From the NCBI GenBank assembly GCA_030248135.1, contig JASANC010000209.1, positions 62,001 to 126,000 on the forward strand: a stretch of 64,000 bases of DNA, in the 5' to 3' direction. Numbering within the stretch: the stretch's first letter is position 1; every line of letters begins with the position of its first letter. Under the pieces are notes generated by a model. It saw only the letters and a list, made by a program, of their open reading frames with translations, was not told the DNA's origin and made no database searches. A program made the translations under genes and the position numbers. This DNA comes from Theristus sp. LFF4_11. Lineage: Eukaryota; Nematoda; Chromadorea; Monhysterida; Xyalidae. Shown in pieces: positions 33,704 to 45,076 of the stretch.

Positions 33704-34937
33704 TAGAGATGTAAGGGTCAAAAAAAAATTTTTTTTTTTAATTTTTTTTTAAAAAAAAGTAAAAAAAATGAGCATTTTTTTTTAATTTTTTTTATTAAAA
33801 ATTTTTGAAATTTTTTCTTTAATGTGCCATGAAAATGCCGTTTTTGGCATAATTTTTCGAAAGTTCAACAAAAATTTTCTTTGACTTTACCTTGTCACTT
33901 AGTCTTCAACGCTGCAGGTGGTATTCTGGATTGATTTATCGACTGTTTTCAGCCTTGGTGAGTGATGATCGACTCGTGCATTGAAGTACTTGAGCGTCGC
34001 AAAGGCTAGTTCAACAAATTCCGATGTCGCTAAGGTGAGATAGAAGCAGAGAACTCACATTTACGCATCGTTTTTCAGGATCTCGAAACATAGTTGTTCC
34101 AGAGCCGAGGGGTTGGGGGGGGGGGCCGATATAGATAGCTGGAGCAAATTTTCTAGTTGGATAGATAACTGGAAAATTTTGGGGGGGGGGGCCGCGGGGG
34201 GGGCCATGTGACTTTGGGGGGGGCCGGTCAAAATTTTGAAATTTGATAGATAGATAGCTAAAACGCTAAAAAGCTATAAAAACAGCAAAATAAAGCTAAA
34301 AATACACTAAAAATCAAATATAAACGCTTTTTTTACCTAAAATTAGCGAAATTTTCAAGAATTACGAGCAAAAATGGTCAATTTTGGTAAAAATTGACTC
34401 ATTTTATGTTTTCGAAGACAAAAATTTTCAGATAGATAGCTGGCTGAAAAAATTTTTCAGATAGATAATAGCTGAGCCGAAAAAACCTGTTTGATAGAGA
34501 TAGATTCGAAAAATTTTTGGGGGGGCCGGCCCCCCCCCGCCCCCCCCCCCTAGAACAACTATGTCTCGAAAGGTGGAAATTGCACTGTCTGCCACTGCAA
34601 GCGTAACTTCGTTGGTTGCTCGTTGCTGTTTCGCCTCGTGTCGTCAGCGTGATCACACCGGTTTGTTGTGGAACTTGTTTCCATGTTATTTGAGGTGAAT
34701 TGAGAGGCAAAACACGAGACGTGATGTCGTCGGTGGGAAAATGGGGTCGCCGAAACCAAGTCTGAAATTTTCACCCTCCTCCCATATGAGTGGGGGTCAT
34801 ATGGTAAGTCGGTGGCTCCTCAGATGGTGATATTCGGACTCCCTGAAAAATTCTGAACAACTTTCATTAAAAAAAAATTAAAAAATTTTTTTTTTTAAAG
34901 AAAAAAAATAGAAAATTTTTTTTTCTTGACATCTCTA
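33704..34937. mobile_element. TAGAGATGT-family hAT MITE, copy 2, inside the transposase
   Basis: Inverse orientation to 49036-49800. Termini TAGAGATGT and ACATCTCTA; perfect 8-bp duplication TACCTGAC (33696-33703, 34938-34945). Without its own nested passenger it is about 751 bp. Confidence 0.95.
34089..34563. mobile_element. CATAGTTGTTCC-family MITE, innermost element of the nest
   Basis: Termini CATAGTTGTTCC and GAACAACTATG; perfect 8-bp duplication TCTCGAAA (34081-34088, 34564-34571). The empty site reads through in 49036-49800 near 49425. 475 bp, with long G and C runs and GATA/'gatagatagct' repeats. Confidence 0.95.
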
Positions 34938-35426
34938 TACCTGACACCGCTATTAACAAGCGTGGCAAGCGAACGAATGTTCTCTGAAGCCAGGCAGGTG
35001 TTTGTGTACAGCCAGTCTCGTCTGTCAACTCAGAACGCCGAAAAGGTCATGTTTCTGAATGGAGTGTTGCCAGCACTTGATTATCCCTATGCGATGTGAA
35101 TTTTGTCAATTGTTGAATTTTTGGTTGGTTCACGTGCTGTGTCTTGCTGACTTTGTTTCTGTGTCTGTGCTGTTTTATGCTGAAAATGTAATGAAGAAGC
35201 GACGAAATGTGCGTAGATGTTTTTTAGACATAAAAAGGCCATTCCGGTCCGGATTCCGGCAATTTTTGCCGGATCCGGCCCGGCCGGAATGGGCTTTTGC
35301 CGGATCCGGCCCGGATTCCGGCAAATTTGCCGGATCCATCCCTACTCGAGATCATCAGAATTGATCGAATTTCAAGCCGGTATGTTTGTTTTCACTTCAG
35401 CTGGGGACAATTAGTAACGTTTTGGG

Positions 35427-36060
35427 GCATAGTTGTTCCAGAGCCGAGGGGTTGGGGGGGGGGGCAGTACCGTGGGCCCAAAAAAATTTTCGAGGGGGGG
35501 GGGGGTATGGTACCGTGGGGGGGGTGCCGACCAAAAAGTGAGGGGGGGTCCAACCTATGGTAACGTGGGACCCCCCCCAGGGGGGTCCCATGGGGGGGGG
35601 GTGCATTTTTTCAAAATTTTCTGTGGGGGGTCCACCCCCCCACTCCCCCCATGAAATTTTTTCGCTTAAATTTGAAAGGAAAAACGCTAAATTTTGCTGC
35701 AAAATCTTTGAAATTACAATGAAGATGGTCAAGTTATCATATATTCAGCTTATATTATGGACTTTATAGACAAAAAATCATGATTTTCGAAAAAAAATTT
35801 AGGGTGTGCAGAAAATTTTGGGGGGGGGGGGGTGTCCGCCAGACAAAATTTCATGGGGGGGGGGGGGGGGGGGAAAATTTTAGAGGGGTAGGAGGGGGGG
35901 GGAGGGGGGGGGGGGGGGGTGGGGGGGGCCCCCCCCCCCCCGGGGGGGGGGGGGGGGGGGCCCCCCCCCCCCGGGGGTGTGGGGGGGGGGGGGTGGGTTA
36001 AAAAAATTTATTTTTTTATTTTGTTTTTTTTTTATAAAAAAAAGGGGGGGGGGGTGGGTT
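35427..36060. mobile_element. Fragments of CATAGTTGTTCC and CAGTACCGTGGGC families, G-run tangle
   Basis: Begins with the CATAGTTGTTCC terminus and switches at about 35466 to the CAGTACCGTGGGC family, collinear with 4391-4957 until about 35850. From there to 36060 it is little but G and C runs, where element ends cannot be located and assembly error is likely. Confidence 0.6.
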
Positions 36061-36104
36061 GTGGCCTTTATTTAAGATCGGCTTTTTTAGAATACCGACC
36101 CCCT

Positions 36105-38739
36105 TAGGCACAGTTTTTGAAAAGTTCTCAAATTTTGACGAAATTAGCACCAATCGAACCGTCTCGATGCGCTGAGTTCGAAAATCATATTTATTTTTTA
36201 ATTTGACCCGGTTTTATGCTTCAAAAAACGAAAAAACCGTTTTTTTGGGGGATCTTTAGAAAAATGGTTCTAACTCGCCTCTGCGTTAAGCTATTAACAA
36301 AATTCAAAAACCAATCGATTTCGCTATTGCTTGCGCACATTTTTCATGTTAACAATGTTATACAAAAAATGCTGTTTTATGCTTTAAATTTGAGAAAAAC
36401 TAAAAGAGTATGTGGTTTTTGCCCTGTTTAGGCACTTTTAAAGCGGATGCGGAGTAGGGTTGCTAAGTGATTCTGAAAGCCCTTGAAAAATGCTACAAGT
36501 ATGCAAAAAATAAAAAAAATCGGTTGCCCTTTAAGAAGTAACGAAGCATTACAATATCGGTCGCGCGCATACATAAAGGGTATTTCCCGGTATGTCGACA
36601 AATTGTGGAGCAACGGAGACAAAAACCAAAAACGGGTATTAGGGCAACTTTTTGCGCTGAATCCGAAAAAGTAAGTGCCGTTGCGAAATTTTGTTACAGT
36701 AACCCAATATTTGCAATTTTTTGGCTTTTTGGCTCTTTTTTGGATTGTTTCTAATCCGTGTGGTGTTATACTTGAACTAATCAGGTCAAATTTGGTATCA
36801 ATCGGCTCCCCTTGATTATGCGAACAATTTCCATTTAGATACCGCAACTATATTATAATTACCGTAACCCGCAGAGCACGATTTTTGCTATTTTTAACCA
36901 TTTTTAGGCCTAAAAGTGACATTTTTCATCCCTGTAGTGTTCTAGTTGTTCCAATTGAATCAAATGTGTATCAGTCAATTACTCTTGATCAGATAAACAA
37001 CTTTCATTTAGATACCGTAACCACAGTTTGACTTTCGTACCCCTTTAAGCACGGTATTCTACTAAGTTTTCACCATTTTCAGGCATGAAATTGGCTTTAT
37101 TGTCCATGCAATGTTATACTTGAACGAATCTAGTCAAATTTAGCATCAATCGAGTCCCGTTGATTAGGCAAACAACTTTCACTCAGATACCATAATCCTT
37201 GCTTGACTACCGTACTTTTTGAAGCACGGTATTTTAGTAATTTTGTACCTTTTTCAAGCCTGAAATTGGCTATTTTGATCCATGTAGTGTTACACTTGAA
37301 CAATTCTAGTCAAATTCGCGATCAGGTTTTTGAACTCAGGTTTTGAACGTTTTTCTAAGTAAGATTTTTTTTACCCAAAATTTTTTTAAGGTTTCAACTT
37401 TCAACACCTGAGATGGCCTTTACAAATTTGAGGGTGGGGAGGAACACACTTGGAACGGTAGTCAAGCAATGATTACGGTATCTGAGTGAAAGTTGTTTCC
37501 CTGATCAATGGGAGTGTATTGATCGCGAATTTGACTAGAATTGTTCAAGGGTAACACTACATGGATCAAAATAGCCAATTTCAGGATTGAAAAAGGTACA
37601 AAATTACTAAAATACCGTGCTTCATGAAGTACGGTAGTCAAACAAGGATTACGGTATCTGAGTGAAAGTTGTTTGCCTAATTAACGGGAGTCGATTGATG
37701 CTAAATTTGACTAGATTCGTTCAAGTATAACATTGCATGGACCATAAAGCCAATTTCATGCCTGAAAATGGTGAAAACTTATTAGAATACCGTGCTTAAA
37801 GGGGTACGAAAGTCAAACTTTGGTTACGGTATCCAAATGAAAGTTGTTTATCTGGTCAAGACTAATTGACTGATACACATTTGATTCAATTGGAACAACT
37901 AGAACACTACAGGGATGAAAAATGTCACTTTCAGGCCTAAAAATGGTTAGAAATAGCAAAAATCGTGCTCTGCGGGTTACGGTAATTATAATATAGTTGC
38001 GGTATCTAAATGGAAATTGTTCGCATAATCAAGGGGAGCCGATTGATACCAAATGTGACCTGATTAGTTCAAGTATAACACCACACGGATTAGAAACAAT
38101 CCAAAAAAGAGCCAAAAAGCCAAAAAATTGCAAATATTGGGTTACTGTAACAAAATTTCGCAACGGCACTTACTTTTTCGGATTCAGCGCAAAAAGTTGC
38201 CCTAATACCCGTTTTTGGTTTTTGTCTCCGTTGCTCCACAATTTGTCGACATACCGGGAAATACCCTTTATGTATGCGCGCGACCGATATTGTAATGCTT
38301 CGTTACTTCTTAAAGGGCAACCGATTTTTTTTATTTTTTGCATACTTGTAGCATTTTTCAAGGGCTTTCAGAATCACTTAGCAACCCTACTCCGCATCCG
38401 CTTTAAAAGTGCCTAAACAGGGCAAAAACCACATACTCTTTTAGTTTTTCTCAAATTTAAAACATAAAACAGCATTTTTTGTATAACATTGTTAACATGA
38501 AAAATGTGCGCAAGCAATAGCGAAATCGATTGGTTTTTGAATTTTGTTAATAGCTTAACGCAGAGGCGAGTTAGAACTATTTTTCTAAAGGTCCCCCCAA
38601 AAAACGGTTTTTTTGTTTTTTGAAACATAAAACCGGGTCAAATTAAAAAATAAATATGATTTTCGAACTCAGCGCATCGAGACGGTTCGATTGGTGCTAA
38701 TTTCGTCATAATTTGAAAACTTTTCAAAAACTGTGCCTA
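36105..38739. mobile_element. 2.6-kb foldback (hairpin) element
   Basis: Two arms of about 1.2 kb in inverted orientation around a short loop near 37330-37480. Ends TAGGCACAGTTTTTG and its inverse. The arms are so similar that the 139-codon frame 36428-36847 (minus) recurs at 37997-38416 (plus) with a single residue change. Arms are built of short modules such as 'acggtatctgagtgaaagttgtt'. No target duplication found at the borders. Confidence 0.85.
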
Positions 38740-39594
38740 GAGGTGTGGAGGCCGGGTCGGTCGACTCAAAAAGCGAGTCTTAAAAGTACATGTACGGTGG
38801 TGGTGGTCCACTCCACTATAAAGGGGGGGGGAGTGAGGGGGGCGGGCGGGAGAAACACAAAAGAAAGAAAAAAGAAAAAAAAAAAAAAAAAAAGGAAGGG
38901 GGGGGCTGGTGGGGGGGGGTTGGTTGGGGGGTGGGGGGGGGGGGGGGGGTGTGTGTTTGGGGGGGGGGGGGGGGTGGGGGGGGGTGGGAAAAAGGAAAGT
39001 GGGGGGGGTTTTTGTTTTTGTCTTGTCAATCTCTAAATTGTTTCTTGAATTGTATTCGTTCAGTGCGGACGTTGCGTGCCATGGAAATCACGTTTAGCCC
39101 ACCTGCGAGTAGAGATCTGTGGCAGCGTTGCGACCGTTGGCAGTCGATGGCCGCCGTCTTGTTTCGCTGATCGATCGGTCAGGCCAGCAATTCTGTCTTC
39201 AGCCGATACATAAGGAAACCGTCAGCAACTTTATTGGCTCTATGTGCTACTTTTTGTGTTATTGTTTATTTAAAAGTGCGAAACAGCACAGATCACAAAT
39301 TTTGGGATGGCGTCAAACAAAACAAAAACCATATAACAACGCCGAAAAATTGAATCACCACAAAAAAATGTCAAACAGTGCAAAAAACATTTAGTTTCGG
39401 CTACACAAAGCAGCTGTTTGTTTACAGATAACATGTCAGATTTTGGCAAGTCCAGATGGCTGTGAAGATTGAACATTTTTGAAAGCACAAACAACAAGCA
39501 AGTTGTGCAATCTAGTGTTCAGCAGTTGACGGGGTGCTGCATGCATCACTCGGTGCGCCTGCAATGAATCAGTCAAACATTTTGAAAACAATTA
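38740..39594. other. G-rich tract and unassigned spacer
   Basis: 38820-39010 is nearly pure G with an interrupting A run; 39020-39590 has no supported gene. Confidence 0.5.
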
Positions 39595-40044
39595 CCGTAT
39601 TACCTCTAATAAACCCCCATGGGGGTTTATTTCTTCAGCGACTTCTGGGGGTGGGGGTTTATTTTTGGGGGGGCTTTATTTTTTTGGGGGGGGGGGTTAT
39701 TTGGAAACCATTTTTAGGGGTGGGCAAAATGGCAAAAATACCTTCCATGGCAGGAAGGAAGTCGCAGAAACTTCTACTCTACATAGAAATTTCCTTTTAC
39801 AACAGCCTTTTGTAATGAAATTACCATTAACTCATCCATTTGGGGCCTTTGGTAGCACAATTTCATCATTTTCACTGCAACCAGCCACTGAATTCGCTGG
39901 GTATGTGTTTCAAACAGGTTTCAATAATCCCCCATGGGGGATTATTTTTTTGGGGGGGGGGATTATTTGGAAACTTGTCGAGGGGGTGGGGGTTTATTTT
40001 GGGGGGGGGGTTTAATTTGGGGGGGGTTAATAGAGGTAATACGG
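39595..40044. mobile_element. TA-flanked MITE, CCGTATTA family, copy 2
   Basis: TA at both borders (39593-39594, 40045-40046), ends CCGTATTACCTCTA and its inverse, and the palindrome CCCCCATGGGGG near each end. 450 bp, collinear with 63745-64000 and inverse to 464-876. Confidence 0.9.
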
Positions 40045-40169
40045 TATATCGCATGTGCGCGCGCGTGTTTGTTTGTAGTGACTGTTCAACATGCTGATTT
40101 ATAACAGTGAACTGCACTGCCGTCAGACGTGGACTTTACCAATGAATTTGTATCAATGTGCGTTTCACT

Positions 40170-40508
40170 AACCGTGCTCGTCTGATTGCGTGTCCATCTG
40201 CAACGCCTGTCTGATGCGTGAGAGTACCACCTTGGCGCCATACCGACACTCCAGTGAGAGTGTGAAATTCAAGAATCCATGTGGCAACAAGTCCAACAGG
40301 TCGACGCCACGCACTTCACCACCGGAGGCACGCGTGCGAATGCAACCGTGTCGTCCAGCAGTGGGTCGAGGTGGCCGGCCTAGAGGAAAAAAGGAAACGA
40401 TCGGTTTCGTTTCACCATCGGTTGTACCGCAGCACCGGGCGTAGACGCAGCGCTGGATGTGCAGTCAATGTTGGCTGTTTTCTCTAATGGCCGCTTGTAC
40501 GAAATCAT
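40170..40508 (-). CDS. Candidate coding exons, unidentified
   Basis: A first exon (40428-40508) opens with ATG, reads MISYKRPLEKTANIDC and ends at a GT; a strong acceptor (TTTTTTCCTCTAG) at 40380 starts AGHLDPLLDDTVAFARVPP. A second frame in the same stretch reads VRGVDLLDLLPHGFLNF and ends with QMDTQSDEH before a GTTAGT donor-like site. Both have G/C-biased third positions. Linking them needs an unseen splice or a frameshift. The plus strand also has an exon-like frame at about 40432-40530 (VQSMLAVFSNGRLYEI). One strand must be shadow; I cannot decide. Confidence 0.3.
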
Positions 40509-41140
40509 CTCCACGTTGTACGACGAAAGAGAGGTTGTTGGTTTAATGAAATTTAAATTTAAAACAAAAAAATACGAGAGAAAGGCATTCGCATTAGAAA
40601 AGCAAAGCGTAACTGAGATCCCATACTAAATATCTAGCTGTCAGTTACCAGTTAATCAAAAGCACGGTCAAAACTCGACAGTTCGCTTTGGTAACTGCCA
40701 AAAATGTACCCAAGAATCGGCCGTGAGCGAGTGCACTGGCGAGACGTTCGGTCGATTGGACGTGCAATCAGAATTCGGGTCAGCATCGGAATCATGACAG
40801 AGCATCAGCGATCACTGCTCGCTGAGGTAATCCACGAACGAAGTCACTGTCGCCGGTGATGGCAGAGTGCAGCAGATTCGATTGGCGTCGTGTGAATCTC
40901 CACGGTGAGCGCTTGCTCGTGCGTTTGTGCTTGTGCGCCGGTGCTCTGTTGTTGCGCTGACGCTTTGATTGGCTCGGCCGGTTGTTCGCTCTACAAAAAT
41001 AGACCATTCAATCGGATGCTGGAAAAACGAATCTGATCGGATCGATCGCAAAACAAGTCGGATTCGACTGATGCAAATCTGATTTATTGGAGTTGAATAC
41101 TGGAATTGCGGTTGAGCGTCCAAGAGATTTTGCTCACCGG
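40509..41140. other. Unassigned spacer
   Basis: A plus-strand frame reading SAVSECTGETFGRLDV and ending at 40797 looks exon-like, but could not be joined to anything. Confidence 0.3.
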
Positions 41141-42661
41141 TAGGGATGGAGCCGGTTCCGGTCCGGATTCCGGATTCCGGCGCCTAAAATTGGATCCGGA
41201 TCCGGTCCGGATTCCGGCGCAATTTTGCCGGATCCGGCCGGATCCGGCCGGAATGGCCGAGACCCGCGAATTAACCAGTTGATTCCTCTGTTTCAGAGGT
41301 GTTCAATGGTTTGACAAATTTGTTTCGGTGCTTTGTTGGTTTTGTTGTTGTGCATTTGACATGTGATCAGTGAGCGTTTCTTTAGTTTAGTGTTCTGTTC
41401 AATGGTAAATGGTTCACTGCTTTTGTCTTAAGTGGTAAACTTATGTGCAGCATCGTCCACTTTAAAAAACGTGGCTGCCAGCTTTTGGCCGACGTTGTTG
41501 ATGAACAATAGCAGTTTTTTTAAAATCAGCCATCTTCGTTGGTCATATTCAGTTAGCTGTGAAACAGTTGCTTTTTTGTGAGCCCCAGAACACCAGAGAT
41601 TTTAGCGACGTGTGTTACCGTGGGTGTGCGGGGTGCCGTGACCCCCTAAAACCCGATAACCCCCCCCAACGACGAATCCACGAGACGACGAATCCATTTG
41701 AATGGTGTTGCCCGCCGTTTGCGCACTGAAGCAGCGCATCGAACAAGTCGATGCGAGGGGCATTGGTACGACGAAAAAAACGCTGCTGACCAGCATCGAC
41801 ACACGCTTCCGTGCGCTTTTCCACAACGAATCCAACATCATGGCCACGTACGTTGATTCGCGATTCAAGAATACTGCAGTCGTCTTCGAAAATGAAGGCG
41901 CGATTCGTTGTGAACTACTTCACATTGCAAAGAAAATCTTGAAACGACCGGAGACACCCACAAACTGCGACGATACATCCGAGATCGCGAACAACGACGA
42001 TGACGAAAGTGAACGCGAGCCCGAACCAAAAAAGAAATCGACTGGCCTCTACGGAGGCATCGAGTTTCACGCTGCGCGACCGCGCAACCCGTCAGGCGAA
42101 TCCAGTCTCGAAGACTAACTGCGCGGCGAAATGAATATGTACGAGTCGGATGACTTTATCGACGAACCGGACAAAAGTGATCCAATGCTAGACTTTTGGC
42201 GGCTGAACTCGTCTAAATGCCCCAAACTATCGACAATCGCGCGCAGATACCTGGCACCGCTACCAACAAGCGTGGCAAGCGAACGAATGTTCTCTGAAGC
42301 CAGGCAGGTGTTTGTGTACAGCCGATCTCGTCTGTCAACTCAGAACGCCGAAAAGGTCATGTTTCTGAATGGAGTGTTGCCAGCACTTGATTATCCCTAT
42401 GCGATGTGAATTTTGTCAATTGTTGTTGTTGTAATTTTTGGTTGGTTCACGTGCTGTGTCTTGCTGACTTTGTTTCTGTGTCTGTGCTGTTTTATGCTGA
42501 AAATGTGATGAAGAAGCGACGAAATGTGCGTAGATGTTTTATAGACATAAAAAGGCCATTCCGGTCCGGATTCCGGCAATTTTTGCCGGATCCGGCCCGG
42601 CCGGAATGGGCTTTTGCCGGATCCGGCCCGGATTCCGGCAAATTTGCCGGATCCATCCCTA
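41141..42661 (+). mobile_element. hAT transposon, copy 2 (no nested insertions)
   Basis: Termini TAGGGATGGA and TCCATCCCTA; perfect 8-bp duplication CTCACCGG (41133-41140, 42662-42669). 1521 bp. It shows the empty sites of the elements nested in copy 1 and so dates them. Probably itself an internal-deletion derivative, since it encodes only the C-terminal half of a transposase. Confidence 0.96.
41702..42409 (+). pseudogene. hAT transposase C-terminal fragment, copy 2
   Basis: Same protein region as copy 1, uninterrupted through the dimerisation domain (LDFWRLNSSKCPKL, then SVASERMFSEARQVF and the end YPYAM). A point change has turned a codon after SSLED into TAA at 42116-42118, so the frame is broken. 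The N-terminal DNA-binding domain is absent. Confidence 0.88.
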
Positions 42662-42896
42662 CTCACCGGTTATACATTTGACACTGTACCATCCACTCCA
42701 CACCGACCCCCCCCCCCCCTTCAAAATTTGCTTGCCACTCGATCGTCCCCCGTCCGGCAGCCGTCTGGCGCTGGCGTCTGATTGATGCCTGTTTCACACA
42801 ACGCACAATGACACTCGCCAACAAATTGATGTCAAGCCTTTTCATTCACCTTGAACGATTTGCTTGTTTCGTGCGACGTCTGATGACGGTCTGCCG
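42662..42896. other. Short unique flank
   Basis: Not obviously repetitive. A frame here (MTLANKLMSSLFIHLE) continues across the MITE at 42897-43454 when that is mentally removed; see findings. Confidence 0.3.
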
Positions 42897-43454
42897 CAGT
42901 AGCGAAAGTGCGGGGGGGGGGGGGGGGGGGGGGGGCCCCCGCCCCACCCCCCCTCAGCCGAAAATCCTGCCCGTGCACGGGCAGATACCCGTGTACCCCC
43001 CCTCCCCTCCCCCCCTTTACCTCGACACGGGTACTAGACTCCCCCCCCACCCCCCTCCGCGAGAAAACACGGGATCGCACCCCCCCCTCACGGCGGTCAA
43101 TCTCATCTCAATTTTTTTCCAAAAATACCGTAATTTTTGCATTTTTCTTGACGTTTGTGTCTGTCCCTGCATAGATTTTGTTGTTTCTGACCAAACAAGC
43201 AGCTTGTTTGCACAAAATATTCTGTATTTTACAAGAATTTCTGTGTTTTTCTAATAAAGGCAAAAATTTGGTATTACCCGTGCGATCCCGTGCACCCCCC
43301 CCCTCACGAAATTTTTCTGCCAGTGCACCCCCCCTCAGGAAAATTTGCTGCCCGTGCACCCCCCCCCTCACCGAGAAGGCACCTGACCCCCCCCCCCTCT
43401 AAAATTTGGCAAACACCCCCCCCCCCCACACCCGAGGTCCCGCTTTCGCTACTG
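42897..43454. mobile_element. CAGTAGCGAAAG-family hAT MITE
   Basis: Termini CAGTAGCGAAAG and CTTTCGCTACTG; perfect 8-bp duplication GTCTGCCG (42889-42896, 43455-43462). 558 bp of alternating G/C runs with an AT-rich centre. Partial relatives at 5001-5150 and, inverted, at 49801-49960. Confidence 0.93.
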
Positions 43455-43462
43455 GTCTGCCG

Positions 43463-44476
43463 TGGCCGCCGCCCAATTTTGTTATCGGTTCCGGTGCGGC
43501 GCGGGTCATTCGGGTCGTCGTCGAACAAAGAACAAACCAACCACCACCACCACGGTACCCGTAATGCATCATTATTAAAACAGGTGCATGTGCAGTGGCG
43601 GTGGCCCCTGCCCTTTAACACAGGAAAGAAAAAAATGCAAAAACTAAATTGATCATTTTCACCTTATCAAAAAGGCTTCGCTTAGGATTAGGATTAGGTT
43701 TAGGATTAGGAACCTACAACGACTCATTGCAAGCAACCTCTGATCAGAAATCAAAAAAATCACTTTTAAGTATGTATACAAATCCACGGTACCACCAACA
43801 TTCATTCGAGTCATTCGACATTTGCTTGCAAACGAACAAGCGTCGTTCTCCTTCGTGTTTTCCAAAAACCAGACAGCAGCAGAAAATTTGGAACTTTTGT
43901 TTTCGTTTTGGCTTTGTTAACGTAAATACAGAACATTTTTTAGTTGTTTCCTCCGTCCTAAAGCTTCATTACTAAAGCGCACGCGCACGTGGCATCGGCA
44001 TGCTCATGCTCATGATCCACTAGCGCGCCTGCACACGCTCCGGCCCCAATAAGAACTTGTTCAAAACGCAATTGTTCTGACATCTTCCTTCTTGAAAAGG
44101 CTTGGCTTAGGTTAGGATTAGGTCAGGATTATGTTTCGCTTGGAATTAGGCTTTAGGATTAGGTTTTGGTTTAGGCTAGTTTAGGCAACGTCTGCCAACG
44201 TCAGTGGTTTGATTTAGTACGACAGGCCAACCGTTTCCGTTTCTGCAATGAAAACACCCGAATCCAGTTTTCTGCTGCATTGCCAGACAATTACAAACAA
44301 CAGACAAAACTAGAGCGTGAAATATCGAGAAAAAGAATTGGAGCTATTTTTAAATAAAAATACCAACCTACCTCTTCTTGTCAGTACCGAAGGCGAAAGC
44401 AAATTTTCGAGGGGGGGGTGTCGTCACGTGGGGGTGCCGAAAATTTTTCAGTGGGGGGGGGGGTGTCAGTCATGGT
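43463..44476. other. Spacer with degenerate TTAGGA repeats
   Basis: Contains TTAGGA-type arrays at 43677-43711 and 44103-44190, and the start of poly-G elements from about 44400. The part 43540-43742 is repeated inverted at 49977-50140. No supported gene. Confidence 0.5.
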
Positions 44477-45076
44477 CAGTACCGTGGGCGGGGGGGTGGG
44501 GGGGGTGGGGGGGGGGTACACCCCCCCCCCCAGAGCACCAGAGACCGTCGGGTGGGGGGGGGTGGGGGGGGCACCGTGCAACCCCCCCCCCTAAACCCGG
44601 GCACCCCCCCCCCCCCCATCGGACCCCCCCCCTCGAAAATTTGTCCGACCCCCCCCCCACACCCCCCCTGACATTTTGTCTGGCGGAGACCCCCCCCCCC
44701 AAAATTTTTTGCACACCCTAAATTTTTTTTCGAAAATAATCATGATTTTTTGTCTATAAAGTCTATAATATAAGCTGAATATATGATAACTTGACCATCT
44801 TCATTGTAATTTCAAAGATTTTGCAGCTAAATTTAGCGTTTTTCCTTTAAAATTTAAGCGAAAAAATTTCATGGGGGGGGGTGGGGGGGGGGGGTGGACC
44901 CCCCCACAGAAAATTTTGAAAAAAATGCACCCCCCCATGGGACCCCGGGGGGGGGGGGGTCCTACGTTACCATAGGTTGGACCCCCCCCTCACGTTTTGG
45001 TCGGCACCCCCCCCCCCCCCCCCACGGCACCATACCCCCCCCCCCCTTCGAAAATTTGTTTGGGCCCACGGTACTG
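44477..45076. mobile_element. CAGTACCGTGGGC-family hAT MITE, clean copy
   Basis: Termini CAGTACCGTGGGC and GCCCACGGTACTG; perfect 8-bp duplication GTCATGGT (44469-44476, 45077-45084). 600 bp; serves as reference for the family. Confidence 0.94.

Larger units (their letters stand above)
33027..35099 (+). pseudogene. hAT transposase C-terminal fragment, copy 1 (interrupted)
   Basis: A frame open from 33027 continues to 33703, is cut by the 33704-34937 MITE and resumes to a TGA at 35099. It contains the hAT features LLTSIDTRFRALFHNE and MATYVDPRFKN, an acidic linker, and the dimerisation domain starting LDFWRLNSSK with SVASERMFSEA beyond the insertion. The N-terminal BED finger and first catalytic acidic residue are not present, so the protein is incomplete even without the insertion. 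Confidence 0.85.
31061..35344 (+). mobile_element. hAT transposon, copy 1, with three nested insertions
   Basis: Termini TAGGGATGGA and TCCATCCCTA, followed inward by repeated CCGGATTCCGG subterminal motifs; perfect 8-bp duplication CTCGAGAT (31053-31060, 35345-35352). It carries the C-terminal half of a hAT transposase. It is interrupted by 31298-32825 and 33704-34937 (the latter itself interrupted). The other copy, 41141-42661, lacks all of these. Confidence 0.95.
30031..35426. mobile_element. TAGGGTTGTTAA-family element hosting the 30-35 kb nest
   Basis: Starts TAGGGTTGTTAA at 30031, continues at 30745-31060 and again at 35353-35426, interrupted by the elements listed next. The order of its parts matches 5667-6394 reversed. 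The right terminus was not found; it is broken near 35426 where another family begins. Confidence 0.7.

Noticed and set aside
35850..36060. Precise element boundaries within the G/C tangle
   Set aside because: Runs of identical bases prevent reliable end placement, and assembly slippage is likely.
36428..36847. 139-codon frame present twice (also 37997-38416)
   Set aside because: Both lie in mirror arms of a hairpin; the identity reflects the inverted repeat, not protein constraint, and composition is not coding-like.
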